From assembly GCF_038237375.1 (NCBI RefSeq), contig NZ_CP151273.1, positions 3,410,001 to 3,474,000 on the forward strand: DNA of 64,000 nt, read 5' to 3'. The notes beneath the pieces are model-generated. The model saw only the letters and a list, made by a program, of their open reading frames with translations. It was not told where the DNA came from and searched no databases. Position 1 is the stretch's first letter, and each line of letters starts with the position of its first letter. The translations under genes and the position numbers were made by a program. Below are positions 56,182-64,000 of this stretch, one piece after another. The stretch is from Alcaligenes sp. SDU_A2 (lineage in GTDB: Bacteria > Pseudomonadota > Gammaproteobacteria > Burkholderiales > Burkholderiaceae_B).

Positions 56182-56867
56182 AAAACCGCCTGATCCTGAC
56201 CGGCCTGCTGGCCGCCACCCTGGTTTCCTTATCGGGCTGCGGCCTGCTGGTCGTAGGCGGCGCAGCCGCCGGCACAGCCGCCGTCGCCACCGACCGGCGC
56301 ACCGCTGGTGAACAAGTCGAGGACAGAACCATCGTCATGAAGGCAGGCGCAGAAACGCGCCGCCTACTCGAAAACAAGGAAGGCCGCATCAACACCTCGT
56401 CATACGCTGGCGTGGCCTTGCTGACTGGCGATGTGCCCACCGAAGCAGACAAGGCCGAAGCAGGCCGCCTGGTGTCGCAGGTCGAAAAAGTCACGCGCGT
56501 CGTCAACGAATTGCGCGTGGGCGAACCCACACCCTTAAGCACACGCTCGAACGACTCCTGGATCTCCACCCGGGTCAATACCGCCCTCATCAATACCAAA
56601 GAAGTCCCCAGCCGCACCATCTCGGTCACGACCGAACGCGGCGTGGTCTACCTGCAAGGGCGCGTCACCCAGGCCGAGGGGGAGCGGGCCGCCATAGCAG
56701 CAGCAAGCATTCCGGGCGTCACTAAAGTCGCCAAGCTGTTCGAATACGTCAGCGCCGAAAGCCTGGCCCAGCCCTTGTCCAGCAACGCCCAGACCGCCGC
56801 CCCCGCGCCGGCGGCTCCCGCTGCCGCACCTGCAGCCTCTTCTGTCGAAGTCATGCCAGTCCAATGA
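56178..56867 (+). CDS. dolP: BON-domain lipoprotein DolP
   Basis: A 229-residue outer-membrane lipoprotein. LTGLLAATLVSLSGC gives the lipobox (Cys about 21), followed by a short hydrophobic Gly/Ala stretch and two BON domains (about 45-115 and 125-195), each with the typical V-x-L-x-G core (VALLTGDVPTEA, VVYLQGRVTQAEGE). An Ala/Pro tail ends the protein. DolP maintains outer-membrane integrity and activates amidases. Starts with ATGA overlap to gmhA and overlaps the thioredoxin gene by four bases. Confidence 0.92.
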   Translation: MKNRLILTGLLAATLVSLSGCGLLVVGGAAAGTAAVATDRRTAGEQVEDRTIVMKAGAETRRLLENKEGRINTSSYAGVALLTGDVPTEADKAEAGRLVSQVEKVTRVVNELRVGEPTPLSTRSNDSWISTRVNTALINTKEVPSRTISVTTERGVVYLQGRVTQAEGERAAIAAASIPGVTKVAKLFEYVSAESLAQPLSSNAQTAAPAPAAPAAAPAASSVEVMPVQ

Positions 56868-57361
56868 AAAAAATACTGATTATCGCCATTGCCGTGGCGG
56901 CAGCCGTAGGATTGGGAGTCTGGACCATGTCCGACTCCAAATCCGCTGCACCCAATGTCGCCTTCACCGACCTGAACGGCAAGACCTTCCATACCGAAGA
57001 CCTGCGCGGCAAGGTCGTGCTGGTCAAATTCTGGGCCACCGACTGCACGACCTGCGTCGCCCAGATGCCCGACAACATCGCCAACTTCCAGGCCTTGTCC
57101 GGCAAGGGTTTCGATATCGTCGCGGTCGCCATGAAGCATGACCCCATCAACTATGTACTCAATTTCGCCCAATCGCGCCAACTGCCGTTTACCGTCGTCC
57201 ACGACGCCAACGGCGACATCGCCAAGGCCTTTGGCGACGTGCGCCTGACCCCGACGGCCTTCTTGTTGGACAAGCAGGGCCACATCATCAAGCGATACCT
57301 GGGCAACTACGACAAGCAGGACTTCATCGCCACAGTCGAGAAGGCCTTATCCAGCAGTTAA
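56864..57361 (+). CDS. TlpA-family thiol-disulfide oxidoreductase
   Basis: A 165-residue membrane-anchored thioredoxin-fold protein. The N-terminus (ILIIAIAVAAAVGLGVWTM) is a signal anchor. NVAFTDLNGKTFHTEDLRGKVVLVKFWATDCTTC has the redox CxxC (CTTC, about 63-66), and RLTPTAFLLDKQGHI contains the cis-Pro. It would act in the periplasm on thiol reduction. In an overlapping cluster with dolP, it follows dolP by an ATGA overlap and ends before a hairpin upstream of argB. Confidence 0.9.
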   Translation: MKKILIIAIAVAAAVGLGVWTMSDSKSAAPNVAFTDLNGKTFHTEDLRGKVVLVKFWATDCTTCVAQMPDNIANFQALSGKGFDIVAVAMKHDPINYVLNFAQSRQLPFTVVHDANGDIAKAFGDVRLTPTAFLLDKQGHIIKRYLGNYDKQDFIATVEKALSSS

Positions 57362-58333
<972 letters not shown>

Positions 58334-58345
58334 GGGCCTGCCAAC

Positions 58346-59086
58346 ATGCGCGACCCGATCCGCGCCCATCCCTGGGCGCGGTCTCTTGCCGCCGGCCGAC
58401 AAGGCGGCCCCATCTGGCTGTTCGACCTGGACAACACCTTGCACAATGCCTCCAACGGCATTTTCCAGGCCATAGACCAGCGAATGCGCGTGGGCGTAGC
58501 CCAGACGCTGGGCGTGGACATGGAAACGGCGGATAGGCTGCGCATAGAATACTGGCAGCGCTACGGTGCCACCATGATAGGGCTGCATCGTCATCACGGT
58601 GCCGATCCCGCGCAATTTCTCCGGCATGCCCACGATTTCGACGTCCCTGCCTTGCTGAGCGCCGAAAAGGGCTTGCCGGCACACGTACGCCGTCTGCCCG
58701 GCTACAAGCTGCTGCTCACCAATGCGCCTTTGGACTATGCGCGGCGGGTACTTAAAGCCCTGAATCTGCTGCCGGTATTTGACGGCATCTGGGCCATCGA
58801 ACACATGCAGCTACAAGGCCGTTACCGCCCCAAGCCCTCCCGCGCCCTGATGCGCCAGACCCTGGCCGTACTGCAGGCCCAGGCACGCGATATCATCCTG
58901 GTCGAAGACACATTGCGTAATCTGAAAAGCGCCCGTCAGATGGGCATGCGCACCATCCATATCTATAACGCCGGCACGCCCTTCAGCGCCCTGCATCGTG
59001 GCCGCGATCAGTACGTAGACCGGCGCATCAGCCGTATCGCCCACTTGGGAAAGAGCCATCCCGTGGAGCACTTTCCGGCGCGTTAA
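58346..59086 (+). CDS. HAD pyrimidine 5'-nucleotidase
   Basis: A 246-residue HAD-superfamily protein. WLFDLDNTLHNAS (about 25-37, catalytic Asp pair), LLLTNAPLDYARRVL (motif II), KPSRALMRQ (motif III Lys) and IILVEDTLRNLKSARQMGM (motif IV) place it in the Sdt1/PhoA-like pyrimidine 5'-nucleotidase family. It would dephosphorylate UMP/CMP. In many betaproteobacteria this gene sits between argB and slmA; slmA is not found in 59087-59257, which holds no gene. Confidence 0.88.
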   Translation: MRDPIRAHPWARSLAAGRQGGPIWLFDLDNTLHNASNGIFQAIDQRMRVGVAQTLGVDMETADRLRIEYWQRYGATMIGLHRHHGADPAQFLRHAHDFDVPALLSAEKGLPAHVRRLPGYKLLLTNAPLDYARRVLKALNLLPVFDGIWAIEHMQLQGRYRPKPSRALMRQTLAVLQAQARDIILVEDTLRNLKSARQMGMRTIHIYNAGTPFSALHRGRDQYVDRRISRIAHLGKSHPVEHFPAR

Positions 59087-59257
59087 CCGGCAGTTTTTGC
59101 TTCTGCGTCGCCGACCAGGAAAACACGCGCAGGGCCGGCCGCGACGTTTGAACCAGACAATACGTGTGTCGCGCTGGCTTCGCTTATGACAGCACAGTCC
59201 AAAACACGGCAAGACAGACCTGACCGACAACTTGCCGGTGTGCTGTGCGCCGTTCAG

Positions 59258-60037
59258 TCAGCCAGACACATCAGCGCTAGCGTGCGCGGTATTCGAACCG
59301 CACACCAGACAGCCAGGATCTTTGCGAAAACGCACACTATGCCAATTCATGTTGAAGGCATCCACGCTCAGCAAACGTCCCACCAACGGCTCCCCAAACC
59401 CACCCAGCAACTTCAGGGCCTCGGCAGCCTGAACACTTCCGACCATACCCAGCAAGGGCGAGAGCACCCCGGTCGTGGCACAGCGCAGTTCTTCGACGTC
59501 ATCGGCCTCGGGAAACAAACAGTGATAACAGGGTGCCTGCGGATCGCGCAGATCGTAGGTGCTGACCTGGCCGGAAAAACGGATGGCCGCCCCCGAAACC
59601 AAAGGCTTGCGATGTGCCACGCAGGCCCGGTTGATGGCATGCCGGGTGGCAAAGTTATCGCAGCAATCCAACACCAGATCGACTTGTCCGACCCAATGCA
59701 TCAAGGCCTGATCGTCCAGACGCTGAACCACGGGCTGGACCTGCACTTCTGGATTGAGCTGGTGGATATGCACCCTGGCGGACTCTACCTTGTCCCAGCC
59801 CAGACGGTCTGTGGTGTGGGCGATCTGGCGCTGTAAATTGCTCAGCTCGACCTGATCGTCGTCGACCAGCGTCATCCGCCCCACGCCCGAAGCAGCCAGG
59901 TACGCTACGACCGGCGACCCCAGGCCTCCCGCACCAACCACCAGCACGTGGGAAGCCAGGATACGCTCCTGGGCTTCCACGCCAAACTCATCGAGTAAGA
60001 TATGCCGCGCATAACGCAGCAGTTGCTGATCTTCCAC
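59258..60037 (-). CDS. moeB: HesA/MoeB/ThiF-family adenylyltransferase
   Basis: A 259-residue E1-like enzyme that adenylates the C-terminus of a ubiquitin-like sulfur carrier (MoaD or ThiS). RYARHILLDEFGVEAQERI, the nucleotide loop VVGAGGLGSPVVAYLA (about 33-48), DDDQVELSNLQRQIAH, LDCCDNFATRHAIN, the Zn pairs CYHC (about 168) and CLVC (about 245), and catalytic-type LRCATTGVLSP are present. MoeB and ThiF cannot be separated by sequence alone; since thiG lies at 13 kb without thiF, this protein may serve both pathways. It follows ctpA on the minus strand by 17 bp. Confidence 0.88.
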   Translation of the reverse strand: MEDQQLLRYARHILLDEFGVEAQERILASHVLVVGAGGLGSPVVAYLAASGVGRMTLVDDDQVELSNLQRQIAHTTDRLGWDKVESARVHIHQLNPEVQVQPVVQRLDDQALMHWVGQVDLVLDCCDNFATRHAINRACVAHRKPLVSGAAIRFSGQVSTYDLRDPQAPCYHCLFPEADDVEELRCATTGVLSPLLGMVGSVQAAEALKLLGGFGEPLVGRLLSVDAFNMNWHSVRFRKDPGCLVCGSNTAHASADVSG

Positions 60038-60054
60038 GCTTACCGCCTTTGCCC

Positions 60055-61563
60055 TTAAGGCGCTACCGGCTGCATACCCTGCGGCGTGATTCGGAACCGC
60101 TCGGTGTGTGGTTGATCATTTAGCGGGGTTTTTTTTTCCGTCGATGTCGCCTCCGGTTTCTGCGCCTGCTTGGCCGCTTCCTTAGCCGCTGCCATCTTGG
60201 CCGGATCGTTCTTCATGACAGGACGGCCCGCCAGTTTATTCAGTGCCTGCTGCAACTGGAAGTCGTCGTCGCCACCGAACTCGAACATCTTCAGGTCAGG
60301 ATTTAGGTCTGCTTCGGCCTGGGCGGCATCGGCTTCTTCGTCCACTTTGCTGTTCAGCAAATGACGCTTCAGGTCCACTTCGCGCGGCAGACGGAACAGA
60401 TTGCCTTGGGCGGTATCGTCCACGACGATATCCGGTTCCACGCCAGTTACCTGAATGGAGCGACCGCTGGGTGTGTAGTACAAGGCCGTGGTCAGTTTCA
60501 GCCCTGCATCCTCGGACAGAGGCACGACACTTTGGACCGAACCCTTGCCAAACGTGCGGTTTCCGATAATGGTAGCGCGCTTATGGTCCTGCAAAGCACC
60601 GGCCACGATTTCCGATGCGGAAGCCGAACCGACGTTGACCAGCACCACGACCGGCACCTGCTTGAGCCAGTCGACCTTTTTAAGCACATCGGCGTCCGAG
60701 TCCAGTTCGCCCAGCACAGACTGCATGGACTTGACGTAGTACTCGCGGTTGGACGACGGAATACGGCCTTTGGTGGACACCACCAGCGTGCCGGGCTCCA
60801 GGAAGGCCGACGATACACCGATGGCGCTCTCGAGCAGGCCGCCCGGATCATTACGCAAATCGATGACCAGACCTTTAGGCGCGCCAGCACCTTTGTTGAC
60901 CGTTGCCAGTTGCTTGATCAGGTCGGCAGCCGTACGTTCCTGGAACTGAGCAATGCGCACATACGCCACATCGCCCGGCAACATCTTGGAGCGCACGCTG
61001 CGTACCTTGATCAGATCGCGCACCAGCTGAAATTCCATAGGCTTGTCGCGCCCGGCGCGACGTATGGTGAGTTTGATGGACGTATTGGGCTCGCCGCGCA
61101 TCTGCTTGATGGCGTCGTTCAGGGTCATGTCCTTGGTGGGCTTGCCGTTGATGTGCGTGATGATGTCGCCCGACAAGATGCCGGCACGCGCCGCCGGAGT
61201 GTCCTCGATGGGCGAAATCACCTTGGGCATGCCGTCTTCGCTGCCGATTTCGATACCCAAACCGCCAAAACCGCCCTGGGTCATGGCTTCCATTTCCTTG
61301 AACGCATCCGCATCCAGGTAAGCCGAGTGCGGGTCCAGATCGGTAAACATGCCCTTGATGGCATTGCCGATCAAGTCCTGATCCGACAAGGGTTCTACGT
61401 ATGTATTCTTGATGGCGGCAAACACATTGGCGAACTGCTGCAGTTCGCGCAATGGCAAAGGCTCCCCGCGCTGTGCGGCTGCGGTAATGCCCAGGCTGAT
61501 CAAAATGCCGCCCACGGCACCTGCCGCCACCAGACCGATGCTGCCAAACCTTCGAGTGCCCAT
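60055..61563 (-). CDS. ctpA: C-terminal processing peptidase (S41, CtpA-like)
   Basis: A 502-residue periplasmic serine protease. The N-terminal GSIGLVAAGAVGGILISLGIT is a signal/anchor. A PDZ domain (about 90-170; GGFGGLGIEIG, VISPIEDTPAARAGILSGDIITHING) precedes the S41 core with GLVIDLRNDPGGLLESAI, catalytic Ser in GSASASEIVAGAL and Lys in HKRATIIGNRTFGKG. A Lys/Ala-rich tail follows. The ATG at 61563 has a GGGA site six bases upstream; two earlier ATGs are less likely. Position after envC and before moeB is conserved. It likely trims cell-wall hydrolases. Confidence 0.92.
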   Translation of the reverse strand: MGTRRFGSIGLVAAGAVGGILISLGITAAAQRGEPLPLRELQQFANVFAAIKNTYVEPLSDQDLIGNAIKGMFTDLDPHSAYLDADAFKEMEAMTQGGFGGLGIEIGSEDGMPKVISPIEDTPAARAGILSGDIITHINGKPTKDMTLNDAIKQMRGEPNTSIKLTIRRAGRDKPMEFQLVRDLIKVRSVRSKMLPGDVAYVRIAQFQERTAADLIKQLATVNKGAGAPKGLVIDLRNDPGGLLESAIGVSSAFLEPGTLVVSTKGRIPSSNREYYVKSMQSVLGELDSDADVLKKVDWLKQVPVVVLVNVGSASASEIVAGALQDHKRATIIGNRTFGKGSVQSVVPLSEDAGLKLTTALYYTPSGRSIQVTGVEPDIVVDDTAQGNLFRLPREVDLKRHLLNSKVDEEADAAQAEADLNPDLKMFEFGGDDDFQLQQALNKLAGRPVMKNDPAKMAAAKEAAKQAQKPEATSTEKKTPLNDQPHTERFRITPQGMQPVAP

Positions 61564-61722
61564 GCACATTCCCATTATTTCAGATTCAAGATCGGGCCCC
61601 GTATCCCCGCTGACCCGTCCAGGCATTATAGAGTAGCCCAAAACGGCATACTAGCAGGCCACCCGTTGACAACCAATGCAAAATTTCGCCATTCGTAAAC
61701 GGGACTACGACTCGGTCCAGGC

Positions 61723-63273
61723 CTACTGACCCAACCAGACCTGCGGATTGATGGGCTTGCCCTGGTGACGCAACTCGAAATACAAGCCGGGCTCGACCTG
61801 CCCTCCGGTTGCGCCCACACGCGCCACGGCATCGCCACGCCCAACGATATCGCCCACCTGCTTGAGCGTGCTTTGATTGTAGGCATACACGCTCAGGTAC
61901 TCGCGTCCGTGGTCAATGATCAACAGGTTGCCAAAACCGGACATCCAGTTGGCAAACACCACCCGCCCAGGAGCCACCGCACGTACGGTGGTGCCTGCAT
62001 TGGCGCGCAGAACAATGCCCCGCCAGATGCCTCCGTCGGGACGGGCTGCACCGAACTTGCCCTGCACCTGTCCACGTACCGGATACGGCAGGCCACGCGC
62101 CAGACCACGAAACCCGCCTTCAGGCTCAGTAGCCTCGCTGGGGGCTTCGACCACGGTTTCTTCAGGTTCGGCTTCCCGCACCGCAGGCTGGGGCGACCGG
62201 ACAATCGATGGGCTGGGTTCGGAGACGGTCTCCAGATTGTCAGACAACAAGCGCTCGTGCTCGGCCGGCGGACGATAAGTCAACGGCGGTGACCCTTCCG
62301 GCCCGCCCGCACGCCCCTCGGATGGCGTGCTGCGCGGCGGCGCGGACGGCGGTTGCGTGGCACGGACACGTTCAAGCAGCTCACGTTCCCGCTCCAGGCG
62401 GGCCTGCTCACGGGCGGCCTGTTCTTCAAGCGCCTTGGCGCGTGCCGCCTGCTGGCGTGCCAATTGGGCTCGGCGGGCTTCTTCGGCACGGCGCGCGGCC
62501 TCTCGCCGACGCTGTTCTTCAGCCTGACGGGCCAGTTCCGCCTGACGAGCGATTTCCACCTCCAGCCCTGTAATCAGACTGGCCAGGCGTTTGTCATTCT
62601 GCTGTAGGCGCGAGGCCTGCCCACGCTGACGCTCCAGCTCGGCGCTGATATCAGCCAACACTTTAGCGCGCTTGTCTTTCTGATCCTGCAGGGCGACCTT
62701 TTGCTCGGCCGCCTCGGCGGCCAATTGCTGCTGTTCTTTCTCGCGGCTAGCTACCTGCTGCTGCAGGCGATCCAAACGCTCCACGGCGCGCCGCACCTTG
62801 TGAACCTGTTCAGTCTGCTGGCGCGACACATACCCCAGGTAATACAGTTCGCGGTTCACGGCATTGGGGTCCTCGCCGGAGAGGAGCGCCGCCCAGGGCG
62901 ACACGCCATTGGCATACTGCGTGCGCAACTGTTCGGCCAACTCTTGCTGCCGACGAACCTTGACCGCCTGCTGCTTCTGTATCTGCCGCTCCAGATCCTG
63001 CAATTGTCCGTGCAATTCTTCTTGGCGCTGGTCTATCTGCGCCAGCTTCCGATCCAGATCGGAAATCGCTTGTTCGGATTCTCTCAAGGCGCTGGCCGCA
63101 TCCCGACGCGAATCCTCGCCGGTATCGATAGATGTACGTAAAGCGTCGATTTTTTGGCGCAGCTCTGCCTGCTGCTTCTGAGCCTGGGCCTGGCGTGCCG
63201 CCAGATCAGGATCGGCCGCATGAGCCGGCAAGGCCCATGCGGCCAGCAACAGGCAAAAGCCGGCGCGTCGCAT
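61723..63273 (-). CDS. envC: Murein hydrolase activator EnvC-like
   Basis: A 516-residue periplasmic protein: signal peptide (GFCLLLAAWALPAHA), a long coiled-coil (about 20-290; many Gln/Arg heptads including QRRREAARRAEEARRAQLAR), a Pro-rich linker, and a C-terminal LytM/M23 domain (about 410-516). The LytM zinc ligands are lost: GIWRGIVLRA replaces HxGxD, SVYAYN and GLYFEL replace the His motifs. It is therefore a non-catalytic activator of amidases, as E. coli EnvC is. Its ATG shares one base with the gpmA stop (TAATG), and ctpA lies 159 bp downstream. Confidence 0.92.
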   Translation of the reverse strand: MRRAGFCLLLAAWALPAHAADPDLAARQAQAQKQQAELRQKIDALRTSIDTGEDSRRDAASALRESEQAISDLDRKLAQIDQRQEELHGQLQDLERQIQKQQAVKVRRQQELAEQLRTQYANGVSPWAALLSGEDPNAVNRELYYLGYVSRQQTEQVHKVRRAVERLDRLQQQVASREKEQQQLAAEAAEQKVALQDQKDKRAKVLADISAELERQRGQASRLQQNDKRLASLITGLEVEIARQAELARQAEEQRRREAARRAEEARRAQLARQQAARAKALEEQAAREQARLERERELLERVRATQPPSAPPRSTPSEGRAGGPEGSPPLTYRPPAEHERLLSDNLETVSEPSPSIVRSPQPAVREAEPEETVVEAPSEATEPEGGFRGLARGLPYPVRGQVQGKFGAARPDGGIWRGIVLRANAGTTVRAVAPGRVVFANWMSGFGNLLIIDHGREYLSVYAYNQSTLKQVGDIVGRGDAVARVGATGGQVEPGLYFELRHQGKPINPQVWLGQ

Positions 63274-64000
63274 TACTGATGGGCCTTGCCCTGGTTGGCC
63301 ACAGCCTGCATCTGGGCCTGAATGGCTTCCTGGTCACCCAGATAGTAGTGACGGATGGGGCGCAGATTCTCGTCCAGTTCATAGACCAGCGGTTGACCGG
63401 TGGGAATATTCAAATGAACGATGTCCTCGTCCGAAATGCCGTCCAGATGCTTAATCAGGGCGCGCAGGCTGTTGCCGTGGGCGGTAACCAGCACGCGACG
63501 GCCCGAACGGATGGCAGGTGCAATCGACTCTTCCCAGAAAGGCACCACACGGGCCACCGTATCCTGCAGGCATTCGGTGCGCGGCAGTTGATCGGCCGGC
63601 ACACGGTCGTAGCGACGGTCAAAACGCGGGTTGCGCGGATCATCCTCACTCACCGGATCGGGAGCGATCGCATAGGCGCGACGCCAGACCAACACTTGCT
63701 CGTCGCCGTACTTTTGTGCGGTTTCGGCTTTATTTAAGCCCTGCAAAGCACCATAATGGCGTTCGTTCAGACGCCAGCTCAAGCCAACAGGTGTATGCAT
63801 GGCGTCCATGGAATCCAGGGCGATCCACAGTGTACGGATGGCACGCTTGAGAACCGACGCAAACGCCAGGTCGAACTCGTAGCCGTTTTCCTTGAGCAGC
63901 TCTCCAGCCTGCTTTGCCTGTTGCCGCCCGGTTTCGGTAAGATCGACATCGGTCCAGCCAGTGAACCGGTTTTCCAGGTTCCATTGGCTTTCGCCGTGTC
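63273..64000 (-). CDS. gpmA: 2,3-bisphosphoglycerate-dependent phosphoglycerate mutase, 5' end missing
   Basis: The frame is open to the window edge and covers nearly the whole protein; only about ten N-terminal residues are absent. It starts [15 protein letters not shown], the phospho-His motif RHGES (its Arg lies outside). [20 protein letters not shown], the catalytic Glu in [15 protein letters not shown], and the second His in [19 protein letters not shown] are all present. It interconverts 3- and 2-phosphoglycerate in glycolysis. It lies upstream of envC and overlaps its start by one base. Confidence 0.95.
   Translation of the reverse strand, partial: HGESQWNLENRFTGWTDVDLTETGRQQAKQAGELLKENGYEFDLAFASVLKRAIRTLWIALDSMDAMHTPVGLSWRLNERHYGALQGLNKAETAQKYGDEQVLVWRRAYAIAPDPVSEDDPRNPRFDRRYDRVPADQLPRTECLQDTVARVVPFWEESIAPAIRSGRRVLVTAHGNSLRALIKHLDGISDEDIVHLNIPTGQPLVYELDENLRPIRHYYLGDQEAIQAQMQAVANQGKAHQ

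Overview
The window is a stretch of betaproteobacterial chromosome, most likely family Alcaligenaceae (Alcaligenes, Bordetella or a relative). This is inferred from several gene orders: DUF3460-scpA-panC, kdsD-kdsC-lptC-lptA-lptB, hpf-ptsN-hprK-rapZ, ubiE/ubiJ/ubiB, yraN-gmhA-dolP, and gpmA-envC-ctpA-moeB. GC content is high and genes are tightly packed with many 1-8 nt overlaps. Almost all of it is core housekeeping sequence. No rRNA, tRNA, CRISPR array, prophage or complete insertion sequence was seen.

Layout. 1-1.65 kb: the 3' end of an NlpE-like gene, a LuxR-type HTH-only regulator, and about 800 bp of non-coding DNA with a large inverted repeat. 1.65-3.6 kb: panC, scpA and a DUF3460 gene. 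3.7-6 kb: a DHA2-type MFS exporter and an XRE/MmyB-type regulator. 6-13 kb: a vitamin B12 block, with metH on the minus strand and a cobalamin riboswitch, btuB and btuF on the plus strand. 13-17.6 kb: thiG, thiD, mtnN, a Pcm-like methyltransferase and tolC. 17.6-23.4 kb: a minus-strand run with hldC, a di-iron ferritin-like protein, ubiB, ubiJ, a Tim44-like membrane protein and ubiE. 23.6-27.9 kb: phoB-phoR, a VOC protein and pxpB-pxpC. 28-35 kb: ilvA, a YqaA/DedA-type membrane protein, a 1313-residue DUF3683 flavin/Fe-S oxidoreductase, a hexanucleotide repeat and a HugZ-like protein. 35-38 kb: a subtilisin-type autotransporter. 38-46 kb: apt, then a complete cytochrome bd operon (GbsR-like regulator, cydA, cydB, cydX, cydD, cydC). 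46-54 kb: Kdo synthesis and LPS export (kdsD-kdsC-lptC-lptA-lptB), then hpf, ptsN, hprK, rapZ and rlpA. 54-64 kb: rsmI, yraN, gmhA/diaA-like, dolP, a TlpA-like thioredoxin, argB, a HAD nucleotidase, moeB/thiF, ctpA, envC and the 5'-truncated gpmA.

The genes form several functional groups. One is envelope and LPS assembly: hldC and gmhA for heptose, kdsD and kdsC for Kdo, lptCAB for export, plus dolP, rlpA, envC and ctpA. A second is quinone and respiratory metabolism (ubiEJB, cydABXDC). A third is cobalamin uptake placed back to back with its consumer, methionine synthase. A fourth is nitrogen-PTS control (ptsN, hprK, rapZ).

The most unusual signals are non-coding. A dispersed repeat occurs at 1.1-1.5 kb and again at 38.2-38.35 kb, and the first copy appears to carry a 240-bp near-palindromic insertion that the second lacks. 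A hexanucleotide array lies just upstream of the HugZ-like gene. A perfect 18-bp palindrome lies upstream of the GbsR-cyd operon. Several genes (kdsD, ptsN, possibly gmhA) have a -10-like hexamer so close to the start codon that leaderless transcripts are predicted. No clearly new multi-gene system was recognised.
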